In this document: positions 1-5,559 of the stretch, in pieces
Numbering within the stretch: position 1 is the stretch's first letter
Layout of the letters: the number at the start of each line of letters is the position of its first letter
NCBI GenBank assembly: GCA_033791105.1
Contig: JASJHI010000226.1
Span: forward strand, 1 to 9,788
Origin: JASJHI01 sp033791105
GTDB lineage: Bacteria > Actinomycetota > Acidimicrobiia > Acidimicrobiales > Ilumatobacteraceae
Length of the DNA stretch: 9,788 nucleotides
Direction: 5' to 3'
The notes under the pieces: generated by a model
Seen by the model: only the letters and a program-made list of their open reading frames with translations
The model's database searches: none
What the model was told of the DNA's origin: nothing
Made by a program: the position numbers and the translations under genes

Positions 1-426
1 GCCATCGAAGAGGGAGTCGTCGCCGGTGGCGGCACCGCCCTCATCCGTGCCCGCGAGGATGTTGCCAAGGTCGTCGAGTCGCTCGAGGGCGACGAGAAGA
101 CCGGCGCCAAGACCGTCTGGGAGGCGCTCGTCGCGCCGACCCGCCACATCGCTGACAACGCCGGCCTCGAGGGGTCCATCGTCGTCCGTGAGGTCGAGGC
201 AGCCAGTGGTACGACCGGCATGAACGCCGCAACCGGCGAGATGCAGGACCTCATCGCGGCAGGCATCATCGACCCGGCCAAGGTGACCCGTGCGGGTCTC
301 CAGAACGCCGCGTCGATCGCGGCGATGGTGCTCACCACCGAGTGCCTGGTCGCCGACGAGCCCGAGCCCGAGCCGGCAATGCCCCCGGGCGGCGGCGGCA
401 TGGGCGGCATGGGCGGCATGATGTGA
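1..426 (+). CDS. groEL: 60 kDa chaperonin GroEL, C-terminal part (5' end outside window)
   Basis: This is the last 141 residues of the ATP-driven folding chaperonin GroEL/Hsp60, a cytosolic double-ring complex that encloses unfolded proteins with its GroES lid. Reading frame 1 is open from the first base and begins AIEEGVVAGGGTAL, which matches the return from the apical domain into the equatorial ATPase domain; by comparison with E. coli GroEL this is about residue 406 of 548. The equatorial-domain motif NAGLEGSIVV and the late IIDPAKVTRAGLQNAASIA block are intact. The tail is an acidic EPEPEP stretch followed by the Gly/Met repeat GGMGGMGGMM, which is typical of the flexible GroEL C-terminus inside the ring cavity. 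The ATPase Asp (E. coli D398) lies just left of the window. A strong hairpin terminator follows about 70 bases after the stop, so this is the end of its transcription unit. Confidence 0.97.
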   Translation, partial: AIEEGVVAGGGTALIRAREDVAKVVESLEGDEKTGAKTVWEALVAPTRHIADNAGLEGSIVVREVEAASGTTGMNAATGEMQDLIAAGIIDPAKVTRAGLQNAASIAAMVLTTECLVADEPEPEPAMPPGGGGMGGMGGMM

Positions 427-493
427 GGAAGGCCTTCGCGCCTTCGTGATCGCTGGTCGATCACACATCTGACGTCAATCGTCACGAACACGG

Positions 494-525
494 AACGAGC
501 CCCGGGAGCGATCCCGGGGCTCGTT
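494..525 (+). terminator. Intrinsic-type terminator after groEL
   Basis: There is a perfect 14-bp inverted repeat: left arm 494-507 (AACGAGCCCCGGGA), loop GCGA at 508-511 (a GNRA-type tetraloop), right arm 512-525. No U-run follows, which is common for terminators in high-GC actinobacteria. Its position downstream of groEL and before the next start at 580 fits a terminator. Two weaker 6-bp hairpins precede it, at 428-445 and 446-464. The rest of 427-579 shows no gene. Confidence 0.8.
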
Positions 526-565
526 CGCGTACTGGGGCGTACGGGTTGGGTTCGGCCGCGCTCGG

Positions 566-571
566 TACGAT
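566..571 (+). promoter_or_regulatory. Putative -10 hexamer TACGAT, leaderless type
   Basis: TACGAT ends 8 bases before the ATG at 580. That distance would place the transcription start at or next to the start codon. No convincing -35 hexamer is visible. The identical hexamer at identical spacing precedes guaA (3793-3798). Confidence 0.5.
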
Positions 572-579
572 TCGCAGGA

Positions 580-1050
580 ATGGTCCAGATCGAGCGAGCG
601 CTACGTCCGTTCTGGATGCACCAGGTGGTCGAGTATGTGATCGGTCTGATGCTGATCAGCGCGGCGTTCCAGAGTCCCACGCCGGGCCCGGCATCCGCCG
701 TGGGCGTGCTGATCATCGTCAACGCGGCGATTGCGATCGGCCCCGCCGGTGCGTTCCGTCTCGTGCCGCGCCGGATCCATCGCTGGTGCGACGTGGTGTT
801 GATGGGAATCGTCGCCGCCATCGCGGTGCAACCATGGGTCGAAATCGACGGCACCAGTCGCCTGATGATCGGGGCGATCGCGTTCGTCTTGTTCTTCGTT
901 TGGTTCCATACCGACTTCGACGTCCGCGAGGACCGCAAGGCGCGCCGTGCCGCGAGGGCCAAGCCGAGCAATGAGCAGCGGGGTCGTCAGGCGGGACGGG
1001 TGGTGGGCGACTCGGTCAATGCGGTCAAGCGCTGGCGTGACGAGTTGTGA
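580..1050 (+). CDS. Small multi-pass membrane protein of unknown function
   Basis: This is a 156-residue protein that I do not recognise. Four hydrophobic stretches suggest four membrane helices: about residues 15-30, 38-55, 71-86 and 95-110. The C-terminal 45 residues (about 112-156) are soluble and strongly basic (VREDRKARRAARAK, then RGRQAGR and KRWRDEL), so this tail is probably cytoplasmic. The ATG at 580 is chosen because a TACGAT hexamer lies 8 bases upstream and the hydrophobic part follows soon after; there is no clear Shine-Dalgarno sequence beyond a GGA too close to the ATG. It is separated from groEL by a terminator and followed after 19 bases by the 55-residue gene, which has its own hexamer. 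No catalytic motif is seen, so function is not assigned. Confidence 0.75.
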   Translation: MVQIERALRPFWMHQVVEYVIGLMLISAAFQSPTPGPASAVGVLIIVNAAIAIGPAGAFRLVPRRIHRWCDVVLMGIVAAIAVQPWVEIDGTSRLMIGAIAFVLFFVWFHTDFDVREDRKARRAARAKPSNEQRGRQAGRVVGDSVNAVKRWRDEL

Positions 1051-1057
1051 GCATCCA

Positions 1058-1063
1058 TATGCT
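1058..1063 (+). promoter_or_regulatory. Putative -10 hexamer TATGCT before the 55-residue gene
   Basis: TATGCT ends 6 bases before the ATG at 1070, inside the 19-base gap after the previous gene. GAGG at 1064-1067 lies only two bases from the ATG, which is too close for a normal Shine-Dalgarno sequence, so a leaderless or very short leader is the simpler reading. Confidence 0.4.
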
Positions 1064-1069
1064 GAGGCC

Positions 1070-1237
1070 ATGACGTTCGAGCAGCCCGCACCCGACCTCG
1101 CCAAGATCGTGGCAGCCTTGGAGTCGTGGGAGAGCGGCGAGGAGTCGCCAGGTCGCGCGCTCGCCAACATGAAGACCGCGGGCCTGCCCGCCGTGCTCCA
1201 GCAGTTGGTGGCCGAGGGCTTCAAGCCTGCGAGCTGA
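1070..1237 (+). CDS. Small 55-residue protein of unknown function
   Basis: This short soluble protein has 55 residues and begins MTFEQPAPDLAKIVAALE. It looks like two short amphipathic helices joined by a Gly/Glu/Pro turn: roughly residues 8-22 (DLAKIVAALESWESG) and 28-50 (GRALANMKTAGLPAVLQQLVAEG). There is no signal peptide or membrane segment. ATG 1070 is preferred over starts further upstream in the same frame because those overlap the membrane-protein gene, and because a TATGCT hexamer sits just before 1070. The NUDIX gene begins 18 bases after its stop, so the two probably share a transcript. I do not recognise the family; being a real gene is supported by clean spacing between its neighbours and protein-like composition. 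Confidence 0.65.
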   Translation: MTFEQPAPDLAKIVAALESWESGEESPGRALANMKTAGLPAVLQQLVAEGFKPAS

Positions 1238-1255
1238 CCGCTGTCCACAACCTCC

Positions 1256-1930
1256 ATGACCGACGCGTCCGAGTCCGGGCCGGGCCGCCGCGCCGGTGGC
1301 CGGCAGCAGATCCCACGCCCCGCGGTGTGGAGCGCTCATGACACGGCACCGTGGGCGCTCGGCGAGGCGCCCACGGCGTCCGAGCTGATCGCACCGGTGT
1401 CGGACACTTCTGCCCCGATCGCGCCGGCATTCTCCGAGGCGAAGATCTCCGCCGTTCTCGTCGCCCTCTTCGACGGTCCCGCCGGTGCCGAGGTGCTGCT
1501 CACGAGACGATCGATGGAGTTGCGCCACCATCGAGGCGAGATCAGCTTTCCCGGTGGGCGTCTCGATCCGGGAGAGACGCCGTTGGACACGGCACTTCGC
1601 GAGGCCCACGAGGAGGTCGGCCTCGATCCGGAGGCGGCCGCGATCGTCGGTGAGTTGGGTCATCTCAACACGGTCGTCAGCAAGAGTTACATCGTGCCGA
1701 TCGTCGCTCGGCTCGATGAACGGCCGACCCTGCTGGCGCAGACGATGGAGGTCGATCGGGTGCTGTGGACGCCGATCGCCGAACTGACCAAGCCGGGCAC
1801 GTATCACGTCGAGACATGGGGGCATCCTCCACTCGACCGGCCGCTCCACTTCTTCGAACTCGACGACGAGACCGTCTGGGGTGCGACCGCCCACATGCTC
1901 GTCGACCTGATGACCCGCGCACTCACATAA
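1256..1930 (+). CDS. NUDIX hydrolase, CoA pyrophosphatase (NudL/YeaB-like) type
   Basis: This 224-residue protein probably hydrolyses a nucleoside diphosphate derivative, most likely coenzyme A or acyl-CoA to 3',5'-ADP and (acyl-)phosphopantetheine. The NUDIX box is complete at about residues 101-123: G101, E107, then REAHEEVGL with the Mg-binding E116, E119 and E120. Directly before it, LLTRRSMELRHHRGEISFPG (residues 81-100) matches the extra UPF0035 signature that marks the CoA-diphosphatase branch. The C-terminal WGATAHMLVDLM is also typical of this group. About 60 Pro/Ala/Ser-rich residues precede the domain, longer than in E. coli NudL (about 190 residues in total). An in-frame GTG at 1325 would remove 23 of them. 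No Shine-Dalgarno sequence is seen at 1256, so the start is uncertain. It is probably co-transcribed with the 55-residue gene and converges on the decarboxylase gene. Confidence 0.88.
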   Translation: MTDASESGPGRRAGGRQQIPRPAVWSAHDTAPWALGEAPTASELIAPVSDTSAPIAPAFSEAKISAVLVALFDGPAGAEVLLTRRSMELRHHRGEISFPGGRLDPGETPLDTALREAHEEVGLDPEAAAIVGELGHLNTVVSKSYIVPIVARLDERPTLLAQTMEVDRVLWTPIAELTKPGTYHVETWGHPPLDRPLHFFELDDETVWGATAHMLVDLMTRALT

Positions 1931-1935
1931 CGGGT

Positions 1936-1950
1936 AGCGCTCATTGCGCT
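1936..1950. terminator. Short hairpin between convergent genes
   Basis: AGCGC (1936-1940) and GCGCT (1946-1950) form a 5-bp stem with a 5-base loop. This lies in the 24-base gap between the stop codons of the NUDIX gene and the decarboxylase gene. It could act on both strands, but it is short and has no U-run. Confidence 0.25.
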
Positions 1951-1954
1951 CGGA

Positions 1955-3427
1955 TCAGACGGACGACGAACCGTCAAGGATTCGATCGACGCACTCGCCG
2001 AGCAGCCGCCACCCTGCGAGCACGTGCTCGCGTTCGGTGGTGCGCGCACCGATCGAGAAGCGCAGCACCGAACGGTCGTCGAGCGTCGTGCGCGTGAACC
2101 AGGCATGACCGGACGCGTTCGCACGCTCGATCAGCTCATCGGTGAGCCGATCGGCGGAATCGGTTTCGGAGTCGGAGTCGGAATCGGAGTCGGGTGAGGC
2201 GACTGCGAGACAGAGCAGGTTGAGTGGATGCGGCGCAACGATCTCGAAGCGCGGGTCGGCCTCGACGAGCGCGGCGAGCTCCTGGGTGAGCGTCACGTGG
2301 CGCCGGATCATCGCCTGAAACGATTCGACCCCGTCGCTCCTGATCGCGAACCAGAGCTTGAGCGCCCGGAAGCGGCGCCCGAGCGGCAGCTGCCAGTCTC
2401 GGTAGTCGATCACCGCTCCCGCTTCGGACTGCTGCGAGCGGAGGAATTCGGGCAGGATGCTCAGCGCTCCGAGTAGCGCGGCTCGGTCGGCCGTCCAGTA
2501 GAGGTTGCAGTCGAAGTTGACGCCCATCCACTTATGCGGGTTCGTCGACAACGAATCGACGACGTCGAGACCCTCGTTGACCCACCGGAACTCAGGGGCC
2601 AGCGCAGCGATTCCCGACATCGCCGCGTCGACGTGGAGCCAGATGTTCTCACGTGCACAGATCTCGCCGATCTCGGTTGTCGGATCGAACGCCAGCGAGG
2701 ACGTCGTACCGTGCGTCGTGCAGACGAAGAACGGCGTGAGGCCGGCGGCGCGGTCGTCGGCGATCATCCCGGCGAGCGCGTCGGCGCGCATCGCGAACAT
2801 CTCGTCGTGGGGCACGGTACGGATGCGGTCGGTGCCGATCCCGGCGATCCGCAAGCCCTTCTCGATGCCCGAGTGTGTCTGCGCAGTCTGGTAGGCGACC
2901 AGGCGTGTGGTGTCGCCGTCATGGTTGACCGCGCCGCCGGTTGCGCGCCAACGAGCCGATGCGATGGCGACGAGCATCGCCTCGCTCGCCGACCCCTGGA
3001 TGACCCCACCGCCGGTCGCGCTCGTCGAGTGGAATCGCTCGGGAAGGTCGAGCAGCTCGCGCATCCAGTCGAGCATCAGCGTCTCCAGTTCGGTGCACGC
3101 GGGAGAAGTGATCCAGCTCATCCCCTGCACGCCGAGCCCGGCGGACAACAGTTCACCCAGAATGGAGGCGTAGGAGTTGTTCGCTGGGAAGTAGGCGAAG
3201 AACTCCGGGTGCTGCCAATGGGTGAGGCCGGGCACGATGACGTCGTCGACGTCTGCCATGACCGCCTCGAACGGTTCGATGTCGGTCGGTGGGTGTTCGG
3301 GGAGCTGCGCTCGTACGTCGCCGGGCTCGACGGCGGGTACGACAGGATGGTCGGCGACGTTCTCGATGTAGTCGGCGATCCAGTCGATCAGGAGGTGTCC
3401 ATGGCTGCGGAACTCGTCGGGGGTCAC
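1955..3427 (-). CDS. PLP-dependent aromatic L-amino acid decarboxylase (group II)
   Basis: This 490-residue cytosolic enzyme is of the DOPA/tryptophan decarboxylase type, converting an aromatic amino acid to its amine and CO2. The N-terminus MTPDEFRSHGHLLIDWIADY aligns with the usual start of the family. Visible motifs are ATGGGVIQGSASEA (137-150), THSG with the PLP-stacking His185, HVDAAM with Asp267 for the pyridine nitrogen, and NPHKW with the Schiff-base Lys299. The catalytic-loop segment DYRDWQLPLGRRFRALK keeps Tyr342, the residue expected in true decarboxylases rather than aldehyde synthases (Phe). An unusual Asp/Ser stretch, DSDSDSDSETDSAD (413-426), is inserted in the C-terminal domain. 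The start is GTG at 3427, with TACCGT 7 bases upstream. The gene follows the small exported-protein gene by 39 bases. Substrate choice (Trp, Tyr, DOPA, Phe) cannot be read by eye. Confidence 0.93.
   Translation of the reverse strand: MTPDEFRSHGHLLIDWIADYIENVADHPVVPAVEPGDVRAQLPEHPPTDIEPFEAVMADVDDVIVPGLTHWQHPEFFAYFPANNSYASILGELLSAGLGVQGMSWITSPACTELETLMLDWMRELLDLPERFHSTSATGGGVIQGSASEAMLVAIASARWRATGGAVNHDGDTTRLVAYQTAQTHSGIEKGLRIAGIGTDRIRTVPHDEMFAMRADALAGMIADDRAAGLTPFFVCTTHGTTSSLAFDPTTEIGEICARENIWLHVDAAMSGIAALAPEFRWVNEGLDVVDSLSTNPHKWMGVNFDCNLYWTADRAALLGALSILPEFLRSQQSEAGAVIDYRDWQLPLGRRFRALKLWFAIRSDGVESFQAMIRRHVTLTQELAALVEADPRFEIVAPHPLNLLCLAVASPDSDSDSDSETDSADRLTDELIERANASGHAWFTRTTLDDRSVLRFSIGARTTEREHVLAGWRLLGECVDRILDGSSSV
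2166..2195. repeat. Hexanucleotide repeat coding for the Asp-Ser run
   Basis: Five consecutive six-base units, TCGGAG/TCGGAG/TCGGAA/TCGGAG/TCGGGT on the + strand, lie inside the decarboxylase gene. On the minus strand they encode the Asp-Ser repeat. Units keep the reading frame and differ mostly at the Asp third position (GAC/GAT), so the array is partly degenerated. Confidence 0.75.
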
Positions 3428-3434
3428 GACGCCG

Positions 3435-3440
3435 ACGGTA
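3435..3440 (-). promoter_or_regulatory. Putative -10 hexamer TACCGT before the decarboxylase gene
   Basis: Read on the minus strand, TACCGT ends 7 bases before the GTG at 3427, giving a leaderless arrangement. The same hexamer sits 8 bases before the GTG at 6814. It would give the decarboxylase its own promoter within the 39-base gap behind the small exported-protein gene. No -35 element is clear. Confidence 0.45.
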
Positions 3441-3466
3441 CGAGCATTCGGACCCGACCGCCGCGA

Positions 3467-3802
3467 TCAGTCACCCGATGTCTCGTCGGGCCCGGGCGAG
3501 CGGTTCCTGCGCACCTCGATCGTGATCTTCGTGAACACGACGACGAGCCCGACGGCGATGAGCCCGAACACGAGCACCTGCCGCCACCCGCCGCGACTTT
3601 CACTGCCACACCCCGGACGCTCGAGCACACCGATGCAGTCCGTGACGTCGCGCTGTTCGGGGAAGAAATCGTTGGCGGTGATCGGCGGCTCCGTCGACGC
3701 CGGCGGCGCCGCCTCGACCCGTGCCCCGGGTGCTGCGACGGCGAGCACGAAGAGCAGCATCCCGAGAATCGGGACGATTCTGTGGGCTGCCGTACGATGC
3801 AC
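3467..3802 (-). CDS. Small exported single-pass membrane protein, unknown
   Basis: This 111-residue protein is not one I recognise. It has a signal-peptide-like N-terminus: basic MHRTAAHR, then a hydrophobic core PILGMLLFVLAVAAPGA, with possible cleavage near residues 31-32. A short extracytoplasmic segment follows with FFPEQRDVTDCIG and RPGCGSESRGG; it contains only two cysteines, Cys56 and Cys65, suited to a disulphide. A second hydrophobic helix (about 76-91) and a basic-then-acidic tail (VRRNRSPGPDETSGD) end it. The chosen start is GTG at 3802 because an internal ATG at 3760 would lose the basic n-region. No Shine-Dalgarno or TANNNT hexamer is apparent before it. It starts 4 bases from guaA on the opposite strand and reads toward the decarboxylase, possibly as one operon. 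Confidence 0.7.
   Translation of the reverse strand: MHRTAAHRIVPILGMLLFVLAVAAPGARVEAAPPASTEPPITANDFFPEQRDVTDCIGVLERPGCGSESRGGWRQVLVFGLIAVGLVVVFTKITIEVRRNRSPGPDETSGD
3793..3798 (+). promoter_or_regulatory. Putative -10 hexamer TACGAT of guaA
   Basis: TACGAT ends 8 bases before the TTG start of guaA, the same hexamer and distance as before the gene at 580. It lies inside the first codons of the divergent small membrane protein gene. The predicted transcript would begin within about three bases of the TTG. No clear -35 element is seen. Confidence 0.5.
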
Positions 3803-3806
3803 CGTC

Positions 3807-5402
3807 TTGAGTCAAGCGCATTCGACCCCGTCTCCCACCGGCCCATCGCCCATCCCGCGGCAGCACTCGCGGGTCCTCGTCGTCGACTTCGGTGCGCAGT
3901 ATGCACAGCTCATCGCCCGTCGGATCCGCGAGCACCATGTGTTCTCCGAGATCGTTCCGCATTCGATCTCTGCCGCCGAGATCGAGACGATGCGACCGGC
4001 GGCGATCGTGCTGTCGGGCGGTCCCAAGAGCGTGCACGTCGACGGGGCGCCAGCACTCGACCCGGCCGTCTACGAACTCGGCGTCCCCGTTCTGGGCATC
4101 TGCTACGGCGCCCAACTCATCGCGCAGCAGCTCGGCGGCACCGTCGGCCGAGGAATGCAAGGCGAGTACGGCCGTGCCGACCTCACCCGGCAGGGCTCGT
4201 CCCTCCTCCTCCCCGACGACTCTCCGCGGGTCCACGACGTCTGGATGAGCCACTTCGACGGCATCACCGTGGCGCCGGATGGCTTCGAGGTCACCGCGTC
4301 CAGTCCCGGTGCGCCAGTCGCAGTGCTCGAGAACGACGATCGACGGATCTACGGTGTCCAATTCCATCCCGAGGTCGTGCACTCGCCGCACGGGATGGCG
4401 GTGCTCGCCCGCTTCCTGCACGAGCGCGCGGCCATCGTGCCCGATTGGGCGATGGCGTCGGTGATCGACGAACAAGTGGCGGCGATCCGCGAGCGCGTCG
4501 GCAACGCGCGCGTGATCTGCGGACTGTCCGGCGGGGTGGACTCGTCGGTGGCAGCGGCGCTCGTCCACCGAGCGATCGGGCATCAGCTGACCTGCGTCTA
4601 TGTCGATACCGGGCTGATGCGACTCCGCGAGAGCGACCAGGTGGTCGAAACCTTCCGGCGGAATCTCGGGATCGAACTGATCCACGCGGACGCATCCGAG
4701 CGCTTCTTCGGCGTTCTCGAAGGTGTCACCGAACCGGAGGCGAAACGCAAGGCGATCGGTGAACAGTTCATCCGGGTCTTCGAGGAGCACACCGGGGGGC
4801 TGACCGACGCGAAGTTCCTGGTGCAGGGCACGTTGTACCCCGATCTGATCGAGAGCGGCGGCGCCGACGGGTCGGCATCGGTGATCAAGAGCCACCACAA
4901 CGTCGGTGGTTTGCCTGATGACATGGAGCTCGAACTGATCGAGCCGCTCCGCGACCTCTTCAAGGACGAGGTGCGGGCGCTCGGCCTCGAACTCGGCCTG
5001 CCCGACGAAATGGTGTGGCGTCAGCCCTTCCCTGGTCCCGGCCTCGGAGTTCGGATCATCGGGGAGGTCACCCAGGACCGTGTGGCGCTGCTGCAACTCG
5101 CGGACGCCATCGTCCGCGAGGAACTCGCGGCAGCGGGGCTGGAGCGCGAAATCTGGCAGTCGTACGCCGCGCTGCTCGCCGACGTCCGGTCGGTCGGTGT
5201 GATGGGCGACGAACGGACGTATGGCCATCCGATCGTGATTCGTGCTGTGACCAGCGACGACGCGATGACCGCCGACTGGGCGCGGATCCCCCATGACGTC
5301 CTCGAGACGATGTCGCAGCGCATCATCAACGAGGTCGATGGAGTCAACCGTGTGGTCTACGACATCACCTCCAAGCCACCCGGAACCATCGAGTGGGAGT
5401 AG
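3807..5402 (+). CDS. guaA: GMP synthase (glutamine-hydrolysing)
   Basis: This enzyme performs the last step of GMP synthesis: XMP + ATP + glutamine gives GMP + AMP + PPi + glutamate, in the cytosol. From TTG 3807 it is 531 residues, against 525 in E. coli. The class I glutamine amidotransferase domain (about 22-210) starts RVLVVDFGAQYAQ and has the nucleophile Cys99 in GICYGAQ and His187/Glu189 in FHPEV. The ATP pyrophosphatase domain has the P-loop SGGVDSS at 241-247. The C-terminal dimerisation domain contains RQPFPGPGLGVRIIGE and ends KPPGTIEWE, the normal terminus of GuaA. TTG is the only ordinary start codon between the upstream region and the conserved RVLVVDFG; it leaves an N-terminal Ser/Pro/His-rich extension of about 21 residues. 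It diverges from the small exported-protein gene and stands apart from the NlpC/P60 gene by 157 bases. Confidence 0.97.
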   Translation: MSQAHSTPSPTGPSPIPRQHSRVLVVDFGAQYAQLIARRIREHHVFSEIVPHSISAAEIETMRPAAIVLSGGPKSVHVDGAPALDPAVYELGVPVLGICYGAQLIAQQLGGTVGRGMQGEYGRADLTRQGSSLLLPDDSPRVHDVWMSHFDGITVAPDGFEVTASSPGAPVAVLENDDRRIYGVQFHPEVVHSPHGMAVLARFLHERAAIVPDWAMASVIDEQVAAIRERVGNARVICGLSGGVDSSVAAALVHRAIGHQLTCVYVDTGLMRLRESDQVVETFRRNLGIELIHADASERFFGVLEGVTEPEAKRKAIGEQFIRVFEEHTGGLTDAKFLVQGTLYPDLIESGGADGSASVIKSHHNVGGLPDDMELELIEPLRDLFKDEVRALGLELGLPDEMVWRQPFPGPGLGVRIIGEVTQDRVALLQLADAIVREELAAAGLEREIWQSYAALLADVRSVGVMGDERTYGHPIVIRAVTSDDAMTADWARIPHDVLETMSQRIINEVDGVNRVVYDITSKPPGTIEWE

Positions 5403-5459
5403 GCGAGCGCCCGGAATCGGCACGGAATACCGGTACGAGAATCGGGGCGAAAGTCGGCA

Positions 5460-5499
5460 TCGACGGCACGTCGAACGATCGCGCGTGACATTCGTCACG
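5460..5499. promoter_or_regulatory. Two short palindromes between guaA and the NlpC/P60 gene
   Basis: The 157-base gap 5403-5559 holds two inverted repeats. TCGACG/CGTCGA (5460-5474) has a 3-base loop. CGTGAC/GTCACG (5484-5499) has a 4-base ATTC spacer. They could be a weak guaA terminator or operators for the cell-wall hydrolase gene. No c-di-AMP riboswitch pattern was recognised here. Confidence 0.3.
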
Positions 5500-5541
5500 T
5501 AACGATTCGTCAGAGTTTCGCAACGTGATCGTCATATTCGG

Positions 5542-5547
5542 TAGGCT
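5542..5547 (+). promoter_or_regulatory. Putative -10 hexamer TAGGCT before the NlpC/P60 gene
   Basis: TAGGCT ends 12 bases before the ATG at 5560, so a transcript would have a leader of about six bases or fewer. No Shine-Dalgarno sequence lies between. The fit is weaker than for the TACNNT sites elsewhere because the spacing is longer. Confidence 0.35.
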
Positions 5548-5559
5548 CAGCCGCTGACT

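Noticed and set aside
1025..1894. A 289-codon minus-strand frame opposite the NUDIX gene
   Set aside because: It shows no motif and overlaps a NUDIX box and a small gene on the + strand.
2534..4762. A 742-codon open + frame, antisense to the decarboxylase and running into guaA
   Set aside because: The product is Arg/Asp/His-rich low-complexity sequence with no motif. It lies opposite a clearly recognised gene and out of frame with guaA; such frames are common in high-GC DNA.
3600..5498. A 632-codon minus-strand frame opposite guaA
   Set aside because: It mirrors the codon bias of guaA, has no domain signature, and guaA is certain on the other strand.
5403..5559. A c-di-AMP (ydaO) riboswitch before the NlpC/P60 gene, as is common in actinobacteria
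   Set aside because: The gap is short, the conserved ydaO blocks were not recognised, and the putative promoter hexamer is only 12 bases before the ATG, leaving no room for a leader RNA.
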